Shown here piece after piece: positions 16,921 through 24,199 of a stretch of DNA of 33,560 nt (position 1 is the first letter of the stretch; each line of letters opens with the position of its first letter). The stretch comes from Bacillota bacterium (GTDB taxonomy: Bacteria > Bacillota_I > Bacilli_A > MOL361 > Turicibacteraceae): contig DNGE01000127.1 in the NCBI GenBank assembly GCA_003486705.1, positions 1-33,560 of the forward strand, in the 5' to 3' direction. The position numbers and the translations under genes were made by a program. The notes under the pieces were generated by a model. The model was not told the origin of the DNA, made no database searches, and worked only from the letters and a program-made list of their open reading frames with translations.

Positions 16921-16954
16921 GAAAAAGAGTTTACCTATTTGACTAGATAAACTC
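16921..16954 (-). terminator. Terminator of the MATE gene
   Basis: On the minus strand GAGTTTA / TAAACTC with a partly paired 14-base loop, followed by TTTTTC, 8 bases after the stop. Confidence 0.75.
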
Positions 16955-16961
16955 TCAAACT

Positions 16962-18356
16962 TTATGCAGGTTGAATCTCAAGTTCTTCCTCTGCTGTATT
17001 TTTACATGGATATAGTGTATTCTTCTTTTTAATATACAGATAAATACCTACAATTAAAATCCCTTTAATAATGCTACTTATTGTAATCGCCCACCAAACC
17101 CCATTAATTCCTAATAGATGCGGTTGGGCAAGGAAATAGGCTAGTGGAATACGCGCACCAGTAAAGATAATACTAATAACTGAAGGGATGTAGGTTCGAC
17201 CAAGACCATTGAATAAACCTTGTGTTGTGATTTCAATACACATAAACAATTGCGAGACACCTAGGATTTGTAAATACACATTTCCTTGTTCGATGGCATC
17301 TGCTTCTGGTAAGAAGACACTAAATAATGGGCGGCCAAAACCAATGAGTAAAACAGTTGCAAATACGCCGAGAGCAATGGCTAAATACATGGTCGCACGG
17401 TATCCTTTTTCAATTCGGTCGTATTGTCGCGCTCCATAGTTTTGACCAACAAATGCACCTAAGGCTGTTGAGAATCCACCGGCTGTCATCCAAGAGATTG
17501 CCTCAATTTGAGATCCGACTTTTTGAACGGCAATTGGAATCGGTCCATAAGCAGCCACAATACGTCCGATGACCATTGAAAAAATCGTAAATAATCCACT
17601 TTGGATGGCAACTGGCAATCCAATATTACACATGGATTTTATATGGATAAATGACGGTTTTTCAAACAGATTAAAGTGTAAATACTCAGACTTACTTCTT
17701 TTAATTAAAATGATATAACTTATCGTCACGACAATTTGCGCAAAGACCGTCGCCAATGCAGCACCTAAAACTCCCATTGCTGGGATGCCCCCTAATCCTA
17801 AGATAAGAATCGGGTCTAAGACAATGTTGATCAACAGACCCGTTGTGTTAATTAGAAATGGTCTTTTACTATCTCCCGCTGCAATAAAGATTGCTGTAAA
17901 CACTGGATTAATAAAGTAAAAAATCATCCCTAGCGCCACAACCGTTAAATACGAATAAGACATTTCAATAACTTCACTGTCAGTTAACTTAAAGAAACCA
18001 ATTAACGGCTCCATAAAGACTAATAAGACGATCATATATAGGATAGACAAGACAATATTGACTTGCATGGCTCCTGAAATATATTTTTTTGTATCACTTA
18101 ATTCATTGGCACCAATGGATTGAGACACTTTTATTTGTGCACCTGCTTTTGAAACAGTAATAAAAGCCACTGCTAACCACGTGAAAAAGCCTGCTGTTCC
18201 AACGGCAGCAACTGCGCTACTCCCCACACGACCAATCCAAATCATATCGACTAAACTATACGCTGTTTCAATAAACGATGTCCCTAAAATCGGTAATGAC
18301 AAGACTAATAATGTCTTAAAAATATTACCTGAGGCTAAATCAACATTTTTCTTCAA
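16962..18356 (-). CDS. MATE family efflux transporter
   Basis: About 464 residues with 12 hydrophobic segments in two repeated halves, typical of the MATE (NorM/DinF) family, which exports drugs or metabolites in exchange for Na+ or H+. Family landmarks include SLPILGTSFIETAYSLVDMIWIGRVG near the N-terminus and GLPVAIQSGLFTIFSMVIGRIVAAYGP opening the second half. I place the start at TTG 18356, since AAAGGAG lies 8 bases upstream; the ATG at 18380 in the same frame has no ribosome binding site. The leader contains an 11-base-pair hairpin that may control expression. Substrate unknown, and no regulator gene is adjacent. Confidence 0.92.
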   Translation of the reverse strand: MKKNVDLASGNIFKTLLVLSLPILGTSFIETAYSLVDMIWIGRVGSSAVAAVGTAGFFTWLAVAFITVSKAGAQIKVSQSIGANELSDTKKYISGAMQVNIVLSILYMIVLLVFMEPLIGFFKLTDSEVIEMSYSYLTVVALGMIFYFINPVFTAIFIAAGDSKRPFLINTTGLLINIVLDPILILGLGGIPAMGVLGAALATVFAQIVVTISYIILIKRSKSEYLHFNLFEKPSFIHIKSMCNIGLPVAIQSGLFTIFSMVIGRIVAAYGPIPIAVQKVGSQIEAISWMTAGGFSTALGAFVGQNYGARQYDRIEKGYRATMYLAIALGVFATVLLIGFGRPLFSVFLPEADAIEQGNVYLQILGVSQLFMCIEITTQGLFNGLGRTYIPSVISIIFTGARIPLAYFLAQPHLLGINGVWWAITISSIIKGILIVGIYLYIKKKNTLYPCKNTAEEELEIQPA

Positions 18357-18388
18357 TACGCTCACTCCTTTAACATTCATGTCAAATA

Positions 18389-18417
18389 AAATAAACCACG
18401 CGCTTAGTGGTTTATTT
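18389..18417 (-). promoter_or_regulatory. Leader hairpin of the MATE gene (candidate attenuator or operator)
   Basis: AAATAAACCAC / GTGGTTTATTT: 11 perfect base pairs around a 7-base loop. It lies about 30 bases upstream of the TTG start and downstream of a candidate -10 box, so it would be transcribed. The following minus-strand bases are T-rich (TATTT), so it could terminate transcription early. Confidence 0.5.
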
Positions 18418-18444
18418 ATCCTTATTACTTCTTTTCACCCTTTA

Positions 18445-18450
18445 ATTATA
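18445..18450 (-). promoter_or_regulatory. Candidate -10 box of the MATE gene
   Basis: TATAAT on the minus strand with no convincing -35. It would place the leader hairpin 20-50 bases into the transcript. Confidence 0.45.
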
Positions 18451-18549
18451 CTCCGTACATTACCATAACATGATGAATTATTCATCTTAAGGAAGAGCAC
18501 AATACTATTTTAATCCATTGGGCTTGTATATCGCCCTCACCTCATGCCT

Positions 18550-18584
18550 AAAAGAAAAAGTTGTTGACAATGTCAACAACTTTT
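18550..18584 (-). terminator. Terminator of the cold-shock gene
   Basis: GTTGTTGAC / GTCAACAAC with a 3-base loop, extended by A/T pairs and followed on the minus strand by a long T-rich run, 23 bases after the stop. Confidence 0.85.
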
Positions 18585-18606
18585 AGATTCACTAATTCAG
18601 TATGAA

Positions 18607-18807
18607 TTATAATTTAGCAACGTTAGCTGCTTGAGCTCCGCGGTTTCCTTCAACGATATCGAAAGATACTTTTTGACCTTCTTCTAAAGTTTTGAACCCT
18701 TCTCCAGTGATTGCTGAGAAGTGTACGAATACGTCATCTCCACCTTCTACTGAAATAAATCCGAATCCTTTTTCTGCATTAAACCATTTAACTGTACCTG
18801 TATTCAC
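18607..18807 (-). CDS. cspA: Cold-shock protein (CspA family RNA chaperone)
   Basis: A 66-residue single cold-shock domain. RNP1 (KGFGFI, residues 13-18) and RNP2 (VFVHF, 26-30) are intact, as are the aromatic residues that stack on RNA or single-stranded DNA (Trp8, Phe9, Phe15, Phe17, Phe27, His29, Phe30). Size is normal for the family. The start is GTG 18807, with GGAGG 8 bases upstream; the frame from 18822 starts inside the ribosome binding site. A long leader (about 150 bases) precedes it, as is common for cold-shock mRNAs. The symbol is generic: which paralogue it is cannot be told. Confidence 0.95.
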   Translation of the reverse strand: MNTGTVKWFNAEKGFGFISVEGGDDVFVHFSAITGEGFKTLEEGQKVSFDIVEGNRGAQAANVAKL

Positions 18808-19083
18808 GATACATACCTCCAATAATTAAAAAAAAGTTATAACTTAATATTATTTTATACTCCCCCAAAGTTAATCATTGATAAACAAGATTAATTCAAA
18901 CAACATCTACACCAAATGGTAATCCGTAGTTCCGTTGAAGATCAAATGAATATTTAAGTCGCTTTTATTATATCACAATAACTGTTTTTATGACAATATT
19001 ATTTTTATAATTTTTTCCAATAATTATTTCTTTTACCAATTTACCATATTTTACTTGATTTATTTTTAAGTTATAGACTTACA
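18808..19083 (-). other. Long leader of the cold-shock mRNA and divergent intergenic region
   Basis: No protein gene. From the promoter at 18967-18996 the minus-strand transcript would have about 150 untranslated bases before GTG 18807, A/U-rich near the start codon with a run of eight T just before the ribosome binding site. Such leaders often fold differently at low temperature in csp genes. I found no single strong stem by eye. Confidence 0.5.
18967..18996 (-). promoter_or_regulatory. Sigma-A promoter of the cold-shock gene
   Basis: TTGTCA (18991-18996), an 18-base spacer and a perfect TATAAT (18967-18972) on the minus strand. Confidence 0.7.
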
Positions 19084-19112
19084 TTGAACTTTATAACATG
19101 ATATATTATCAT
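19084..19112 (+). promoter_or_regulatory. Candidate promoter of nhaC
   Basis: TTGAAC (19084-19089), a 17-base spacer and TATCAT (19107-19112). An inverted repeat ATGATATA / TATATCAT (19098-19105 and 19124-19131) flanks the -10 box and could be an operator. Confidence 0.5.
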
Positions 19113-19234
19113 ACGGCTTATGTTATATCATAAAGATGCCATAATAACACAAAATTCGCGATAAAAGTTTTATTGTGATTTTACAAATCCTTTATTACTT
19201 TAAGTATAAACAACTAAGAGAAGGAGAGAACATA

Positions 19235-20641
19235 ATGAAAATCAAACAAAAACGTCAGGCTTCAATTGTTGAAGCACTTATTCCCATTATATTTTTAGTC
19301 ATCGCCTTAATGATTGCGTTGAGTTCATATGATGCTGATCCACAAATTCCACTCATTGCGGGTACTGTTGTGGCTTCAATGATCGGAATTTTCAGACTAG
19401 GATATTCATGGGGTGAATTAGAGGAAGGAATTCTTGATACAATTAAAATGGCTTTACAAGCCGTCTTAATCTTATTAATCGTTGGAACTTTAATTGGAAC
19501 TTGGATCTTAGGTGGCGTTGTCCCGGCCATGATTTTCTGGGGATTAAAAATTTTATCACCAGGAATTTTCTTGGTTGCAACCTTATTAATCTGTTCGATT
19601 GTATCGATTGCAACGGGATCATCATGGACAACAGCAGGAACTGTTGGGATTGCTTTACTTGGAATTGGACAAACATTAGGTATTCCCGCACCTATCATTG
19701 CTGGTGCGATTATTTCAGGGGCATACTTTGGTGATAAAATGTCACCTTTATCGGATACTACAAACTTAGCACCTGCCATGGCTGGGGCTGAATTATTTGA
19801 TCATATTAGACATATGTTATACACGACTGTGCCAGCCTATTTAATTTCACTTGTTTTATATGCGGTAATCGGTATTAAATATGCAGGTCAATCAATGGAT
19901 ACTGCACAGATGGATGTCATTACACAAACATTAGCTAACTCATTTGAAACACTTTCACCTATTTTATTATTAGCACCGGTTATCGTTATCGGATTAGTTA
20001 TCTTAAAGATGCCAGCTTTACCTGCCCTATTAATTGGAACTATGATTGGTGGGGTCTTTGCCTTTGGATTACAGGGGGCAAATTTAGGAGACATTATTGA
20101 AGCCATGCATTATGGATTTGCATCAAATACTGGTGTGCCAGCCGTTGATGATTTATTAACACGCGGTGGACTTAATAGTATGATGTGGACTGTTTCATTA
20201 ATTGTCTGTGCCTTAGCATACGGTGGTGTGTTAGAGAAAACAGGCATGTTACAAACCATTGTTACTTATATTTTACGCTTCGCTAAAGGGACGTTTGGAC
20301 TTGTCTTTGCTACATTATCAACTTGTATCCTAACAAACTTAGTAACAGGTGACCAATACTTATCAATCGTCATGCCTGGACGTATGTATAAAGAAGAATA
20401 TGAAAAACGTAATTTAGCTGCTGTCAACTTATCACGTGCCATTGAAGATAGTGCAACGGTAACATCACCATTAATTCCTTGGACAACTTGTGGTTCATAT
20501 ATGTTTGCAGCGCTAGGAATCAGCCCATTGGCTTTCTTACCTTATGCATTCTTCAATATTTTAACGCCTCTTATCTCATTACTACTTGGGGCAACAGGTT
20601 ATTCAATGAAAAAAAGAACGCAAGATACAACATCTAAATAA
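19235..20641 (+). CDS. nhaC: Na+/H+ antiporter NhaC family protein
   Basis: A 468-residue polytopic membrane protein with about 11-12 spans. Landmarks of the NhaC (ion transporter superfamily) type include IATGSSWTTAGTVG, then SGAYFGDKMSPLSDTTNLAP, and EDSATVTSPLIPWTTCG near the C-terminus; these hold the polar and acidic residues of the ion path. The role is exchange of Na+ for H+ at the cytoplasmic membrane. Some homologues instead exchange malate and lactate (MleN) or other organic acids, so the substrate is a family-level call. The start at 19235 has AAGGAG upstream; the frame from 19175 does not. Own promoter and terminator. Confidence 0.9.
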   Translation: MKIKQKRQASIVEALIPIIFLVIALMIALSSYDADPQIPLIAGTVVASMIGIFRLGYSWGELEEGILDTIKMALQAVLILLIVGTLIGTWILGGVVPAMIFWGLKILSPGIFLVATLLICSIVSIATGSSWTTAGTVGIALLGIGQTLGIPAPIIAGAIISGAYFGDKMSPLSDTTNLAPAMAGAELFDHIRHMLYTTVPAYLISLVLYAVIGIKYAGQSMDTAQMDVITQTLANSFETLSPILLLAPVIVIGLVILKMPALPALLIGTMIGGVFAFGLQGANLGDIIEAMHYGFASNTGVPAVDDLLTRGGLNSMMWTVSLIVCALAYGGVLEKTGMLQTIVTYILRFAKGTFGLVFATLSTCILTNLVTGDQYLSIVMPGRMYKEEYEKRNLAAVNLSRAIEDSATVTSPLIPWTTCGSYMFAALGISPLAFLPYAFFNILTPLISLLLGATGYSMKKRTQDTTSK

Positions 20642-20645
20642 ATTT

Positions 20646-20680
20646 AAAGAGCTAATTCACTTGAATTAGCTCTTTTCTTT
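20646..20680. terminator. Terminator of nhaC
   Basis: A 13-base-pair stem, AAAGAGCTAATTC / GAATTAGCTCTTT, then a T-rich tail. It may also stop minus-strand transcripts from the gene ending at 20730. Confidence 0.88.
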
Positions 20681-20729
20681 TTTCCTCTATACAAGGCGCT
20701 TGCACATTCTATTACGCTGCCATATAACA

Positions 20730-21179
20730 TCATTTTAAAATTAAGGATGGCAGACAACAATTAAATCCTTTTGCTAGTCCATTAATGTGATACTCGATGT
20801 TTAAAGAACTTGCTTCATCAGGCACTGCATAGGTCACACAAATATTTTTGTAATTTGTTCCGACCTCTTCTGCTACATCATGGCTAACAGACTTTATAAA
20901 CGCCCCCTCATGATCATAAAAATGTATGATATACTTTAAACTTTGAACATCAATCCCTTTTACTAGCATGCCCACGACAATGGCTGTTGCTCCATTCGTT
21001 TCAACCATCAAATCGTACATAATTTTTTCAAAACCTGGTTTATGAAACAACAATGAGCTGCTTCGCGCCCCATCTTCACTGCATTGCTCAAATCGCAAGT
21101 GTCCAAGCGTTTTAAAATATTTGGGTGTTGTTCCACTCAATTGTTGCCATTTGTAGTTTCTTAACACATTTTCCTTCAT
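20730..21179 (-). CDS. Uncharacterised 149-residue protein
   Basis: I do not recognise it. The pattern is mostly alternating hydrophobic/polar strands, suggesting a beta-sandwich (FEKIMYDLMVETNGATAIVVGMLV, SLKYIIHFYDHEG, NICVTYAVP). There is no signal peptide and no membrane span. A CC pair lies near the C-terminus (FNCCLPSL). The ATG at 21179 has GGGGGAG upstream at about 5 bases. It follows the GNAT gene by 23 bases and is probably in one operon with it, so it may be a substrate or accessory of the acetyltransferase, but nothing proves this. Confidence 0.7.
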   Translation of the reverse strand: MKENVLRNYKWQQLSGTTPKYFKTLGHLRFEQCSEDGARSSSLLFHKPGFEKIMYDLMVETNGATAIVVGMLVKGIDVQSLKYIIHFYDHEGAFIKSVSHDVAEEVGTNYKNICVTYAVPDEASSLNIEYHINGLAKGFNCCLPSLILK

Positions 21180-21202
21180 TCCCACTCCCCCAGATTAACA
21201 AG

Positions 21203-21739
21203 TTATATCGTCTTATGACTCGCATTTAAGAGAATCATTTGATAAATGTCAGGTTCTTTATGACATGTAAACTTTGATCGTGGAATTACATGTTCAAGTA
21301 CAAACCCTAACGACTCGTATAAATGAATCGCTCTTTTATTATGTGATAAAACACCTAACCGACATTTTTTAAGCTCTCTTTCATTAAATAAATAACCTAA
21401 TGTTAAACAAATCGCTTCTTTCCCATACCCTATATTTTGAAAATCCGGATCAATTCCAATAGATAACCACGCCGTTTCCTCATATTCATCAATATCATCA
21501 ACATGAACAAACCCTACAATCACATCATCATTGCTTTTTTTAATAGCATACAACTCTGTTGCGGTATCATCTGCCACTTCTTCATACCATTTTAACAATG
21601 ACTCATATGTCTTTTCATCAGCATCCATATCACCAAATTCATTCATAAATGATTGATTTTGATACAACTTATAAACTAACCCTAGATACTTTTTTGTAAA
21701 CGGTACAAGCCTGACCTTTACTTCCTTGCAAGACACCAT
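21203..21739 (-). CDS. GNAT family N-acetyltransferase
   Basis: A 178-residue protein of the Gcn5-related family. The acetyl-CoA pyrophosphate loop is QNIGYGKEA (about 99-107, matching Q/R-x-x-G-x-G/A), preceded by the beta strand AWLSIGIDP, and followed by NKRAIHLYESLGFVLE near 135-150, the usual C-terminal signature. It is of the RimJ/RimL/SpeG-like branch; the acceptor could be a protein N-terminus, a polyamine or an antibiotic and is not predictable. The ATG at 21739 is followed by a GTG that could also serve; GGGG lies upstream at a longer than usual distance. First gene of a pair with the 149-residue protein. Confidence 0.88.
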   Translation of the reverse strand: MVSCKEVKVRLVPFTKKYLGLVYKLYQNQSFMNEFGDMDADEKTYESLLKWYEEVADDTATELYAIKKSNDDVIVGFVHVDDIDEYEETAWLSIGIDPDFQNIGYGKEAICLTLGYLFNERELKKCRLGVLSHNKRAIHLYESLGFVLEHVIPRSKFTCHKEPDIYQMILLNASHKTI

Positions 21740-21844
21740 ATCGCACCATCCCCTTCAACACTTATCATATATCGCAAACCGATACTGCAAAAAAATGCAC
21801 CTCTTTATTTATTGTTGCATACTTTTAAGCAATCCGGTACTATT

Positions 21845-22432
21845 TTATCTTCCCCTATATAACATCATTCTTAAATCTAAGCATATAAACGCGATGATGA
21901 TTAGATTAAGAAGACCTATAATAAAACTGATACACACGAGAAAAGATCCAATAAATATATTGCAAATAATAAGATTATAAATAAAGGTTGAAAGAAGCAC
22001 AAGAGCAACTAAGACACTTATAGCATAAATTGGATTTAACAAGAGATAAACGATATTTTTATCACCGTATAAAATAAAGTAGGCTAATAAACAAATTGGA
22101 ATTAATGTGAGTAGAAAATATAGCATTCTAGAAAACTGACTAATGACCACAAGTTTAAATAATAATTGTGATAAAAACAATAAGGATATAACACTCGTTA
22201 AACAACAACCCCAATAATACGTTTTATCAATTCGTCTTTTTCTACCGACATTTTGATTTAAGCAGTACATTCCGATTCCTAAAAGTGCTGGAATAAGCGT
22301 ACAAAACTCAACAATCCCTATGGAAAACTTTAACGCCAAAACCCCAAACAGTCCGACAATTAAACTAAATAGATTGATACCAAAATGTATTTGAAAAAAA
22401 AGAACGCGTTCATTTTGAACTCCCACTTTCAT
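21845..22432 (-). CDS. Uncharacterised six-span membrane protein
   Basis: A 195-residue, very hydrophobic protein with about six spans (near residues 16-36, 40-58, 76-98, 104-122, 130-152 and 157-184) and a positively charged loop, GRKRRIDK, near 62-69, which predicts an inside location for that loop. No motif identifies a function. The start at 22432 has GGGGAG upstream; an in-frame ATG at 22453 is weaker. It begins just after the terminator of the upstream gene, and no good promoter is seen in the 50 bases between, so it may depend on read-through. Confidence 0.7.
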   Translation of the reverse strand: MKVGVQNERVLFFQIHFGINLFSLIVGLFGVLALKFSIGIVEFCTLIPALLGIGMYCLNQNVGRKRRIDKTYYWGCCLTSVISLLFLSQLLFKLVVISQFSRMLYFLLTLIPICLLAYFILYGDKNIVYLLLNPIYAISVLVALVLLSTFIYNLIICNIFIGSFLVCISFIIGLLNLIIIAFICLDLRMMLYRGR

Positions 22433-22483
22433 GTACACCGCTCCCCTATTCATGATTTCATTAAAGTGTATTCAGAAACTTAA

Positions 22484-22522
22484 AAAAACATGAGTCGTTA
22501 GGTCTTAAACGCTCATGTTTTT
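22484..22522. terminator. Strong terminator between two minus-strand genes
   Basis: An 11-base-pair stem, AAAAACATGAG / CTCATGTTTTT, with a partly paired inner loop and T runs on both strands. It ends the gene at 22597-23067. Confidence 0.85.
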
Positions 22523-22596
22523 GTTATATTTTTTATTCAGTTTAAAAATTTCTAGTTCATCAAAAGCTTTTAGGCGACACACCAATTGATTTAACC

Positions 22597-23067
22597 TTAT
22601 CTTTTTCTGATTTTAATACCATAAATGCTTCCGAGTGTTAAAAGTGCGATTCCCCCATAACTTAAGATCTTTTTGTGCTGTGACTCCAAAAATTCTTTAT
22701 CTCGCATATCTGCTTCATTCATAAATCGTGTTATATCCTTTAGGATTATGATGAGCTCATGTTTTAATGCCGGATCGACGTTGTCATCCTTTATGAGTTC
22801 TGTCACTTTCTTCGAAAGCTTAAAATAATATTTCTTTTGTGAACGACTTAATTTTTTGGCTACTTTTAACGTACGTTTTGTACTTTTATGCATGGTTTTT
22901 ATACTTTTTCTTAATTGTGGTAATTTTTTCAACACGCTCTCATACTGTCCTTCGTGTAGCTCATTCACAAATTCCATTAAATTGATGACTTCCATTAAAT
23001 CATCAGGCATCTCTTTTAGCGGTACAATATTTTGATGCTTGACTTCTGATTTTGATAGGTTCGACAT
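22597..23067 (-). CDS. Uncharacterised charged protein with C-terminal membrane anchor
   Basis: 156 residues, highly charged (many Lys and Glu) and mainly helical, with a lysine-rich middle (KKLPQLRKSIKTMHKSTKR, then KVAKKLSRSQKKYY). A single hydrophobic segment near the C-terminus (ILSYGGIALLTLGSIYGI) is followed by KIRKR: a tail anchor with the body facing the cytoplasm. No known family. The ATG at 23067 has a GGGGTGAGTGGGA region upstream. It lies 60 bases after rlmA, with a possible promoter of its own (TGATAAAAT at 23114-23122). Confidence 0.7.
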   Translation of the reverse strand: MSNLSKSEVKHQNIVPLKEMPDDLMEVINLMEFVNELHEGQYESVLKKLPQLRKSIKTMHKSTKRTLKVAKKLSRSQKKYYFKLSKKVTELIKDDNVDPALKHELIIILKDITRFMNEADMRDKEFLESQHKKILSYGGIALLTLGSIYGIKIRKR

Positions 23068-23113
23068 TCCCACTCACCCCACTTTTATTTTGTATATTAG
23101 TTCAATGATACTT

Positions 23114-23122
23114 ATTTTATCA
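23114..23122 (-). promoter_or_regulatory. Candidate extended -10 upstream of the tail-anchored protein gene
   Basis: TGATAAAAT on the minus strand, between rlmA and the 22597-23067 gene; no good -35. Confidence 0.35.
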
Positions 23123-23127
23123 TACCT

Positions 23128-23964
23128 TTATTTTTTTTGATAAACATTTACGATAAATTCAATTCTCGTTTGTAATGTCTCATTATTTTCAAGCAAAGCT
23201 TCCATTTTTTTAGCACTTGTCTTCCAATAATACGGCGTCATGGTCATTAAATCATGTAAATCTTGAGAATTTCTTAATGTCATGTCATAATCAACACGGC
23301 ATTGTTCTAATAAGTCGAATTGTTCTAACACAAACTTATCTTCTTCATTTAAATACGGTTCATCATACAAGGCTTGTTTTAACCCAAATAAATGATGGGC
23401 ACCTGGTGAGACAATGATTAACTTTCCATGTTGGTTCAATATTCGAGAAAATTCTGACTCGGCAATCGGTGCAAACACACTAAATACTAAATCAACGCCT
23501 TCATTTATTATTGGAATATCATAGACGCTTCCTACTGCGAACGTGATCTGTTTATTTCGTTTTGCCGATAGCCTAACACCCTCTTTTGAAATGTCGATTC
23601 CTGTAAAGTTTACGTTTTGATTTTGTGCCATACTTTGTTGCATACGGTCAACATAATAACCTTCTCCACTTCCAGCATCAAATACATGTAATGGTGTGTC
23701 CGGTTGATACACATATGCTTTCATTAACTCATTTAATTTATTTGATAAGGGTTCATAATATGCACCATTTAAGAAACGTTGACGAGCTACCATCATCTCT
23801 TTTGAATCCCCTGGTATTTTACTATTTTTTTTATTTGCAAGTAACAAATTGGTATAGCCCTCTTTGGCCATATCAAAAGAGTGTCCATTTTGACATTTGT
23901 ACTGTTTATTTTCTTTTTCAAATCCAGTATGACAAACTGGGCATTTTAATACGTTCTGATTCAA
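23128..23964 (-). CDS. rlmA: 23S rRNA guanine-N1-methyltransferase RlmA family
   Basis: 278 residues. The N-terminal zinc finger (Cys8, Cys11, Cys24, His28) and the following FDMAKEGYTNLL are typical of RlmA. A class I SAM-dependent methyltransferase fold follows, with motif I FDAGSGEGYY near 95-104, and motif IV/post-I segments VNFTGIDIS and DLVFSVFAP. The enzyme methylates N1 of a guanine in hairpin 35 of 23S rRNA: G745 in RlmA(I), G748 in RlmA(II)/TlrB. Gram-positives usually carry the G748 type, but the specificity is not decided by eye. The start is TTG 23964 with AAGGA 6 bases upstream. Confidence 0.92.
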   Translation of the reverse strand: MNQNVLKCPVCHTGFEKENKQYKCQNGHSFDMAKEGYTNLLLANKKNSKIPGDSKEMMVARQRFLNGAYYEPLSNKLNELMKAYVYQPDTPLHVFDAGSGEGYYVDRMQQSMAQNQNVNFTGIDISKEGVRLSAKRNKQITFAVGSVYDIPIINEGVDLVFSVFAPIAESEFSRILNQHGKLIIVSPGAHHLFGLKQALYDEPYLNEEDKFVLEQFDLLEQCRVDYDMTLRNSQDLHDLMTMTPYYWKTSAKKMEALLENNETLQTRIEFIVNVYQKK

Positions 23965-24008
23965 CTTAATTCCTTCTTTCGTTAAAACTCTGCCTTATTA
24001 CTATACCT

Positions 24009-24017
24009 ATTTTACCA
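24009..24017 (-). promoter_or_regulatory. Extended -10 promoter of rlmA
   Basis: TGGTAAAAT on the minus strand, 45 bases upstream of the TTG start; -35 not clear. Confidence 0.45.
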
Positions 24018-24137
24018 AATATCATCAGACTTCGTTAGATTTTTTCAAAACAACACGATTTTCTTCTGAATTATCAAGACCAAAACAAGTCAGTTATATA
24101 TAATATGGAAAATACTGTGTTACTTTGGCATATTATC

Positions 24138-24167
24138 TTGCCTAACGATTAGTAAATCACCTATAAT
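24138..24167 (+). promoter_or_regulatory. Promoter of the aryl-sulfate sulfotransferase gene
   Basis: TTGCCT (24138-24143), an 18-base spacer, then a perfect TATAAT (24162-24167). The ribosome binding site AAAGGGAG follows. Confidence 0.65.
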
Positions 24168-24199
24168 AGACAGTATCAACTAATGAAAGGGAGACTTTT

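Noticed and set aside
18385..18440. Eight-codon leader peptide before the MATE hairpin
   Set aside because: The GTG start overlaps its only possible ribosome binding site, so translation is unlikely.
19255..19779. Long minus-strand open frame opposite nhaC
   Set aside because: Shadow of the strongly supported NhaC frame; proline- and isoleucine-rich product without a ribosome binding site.
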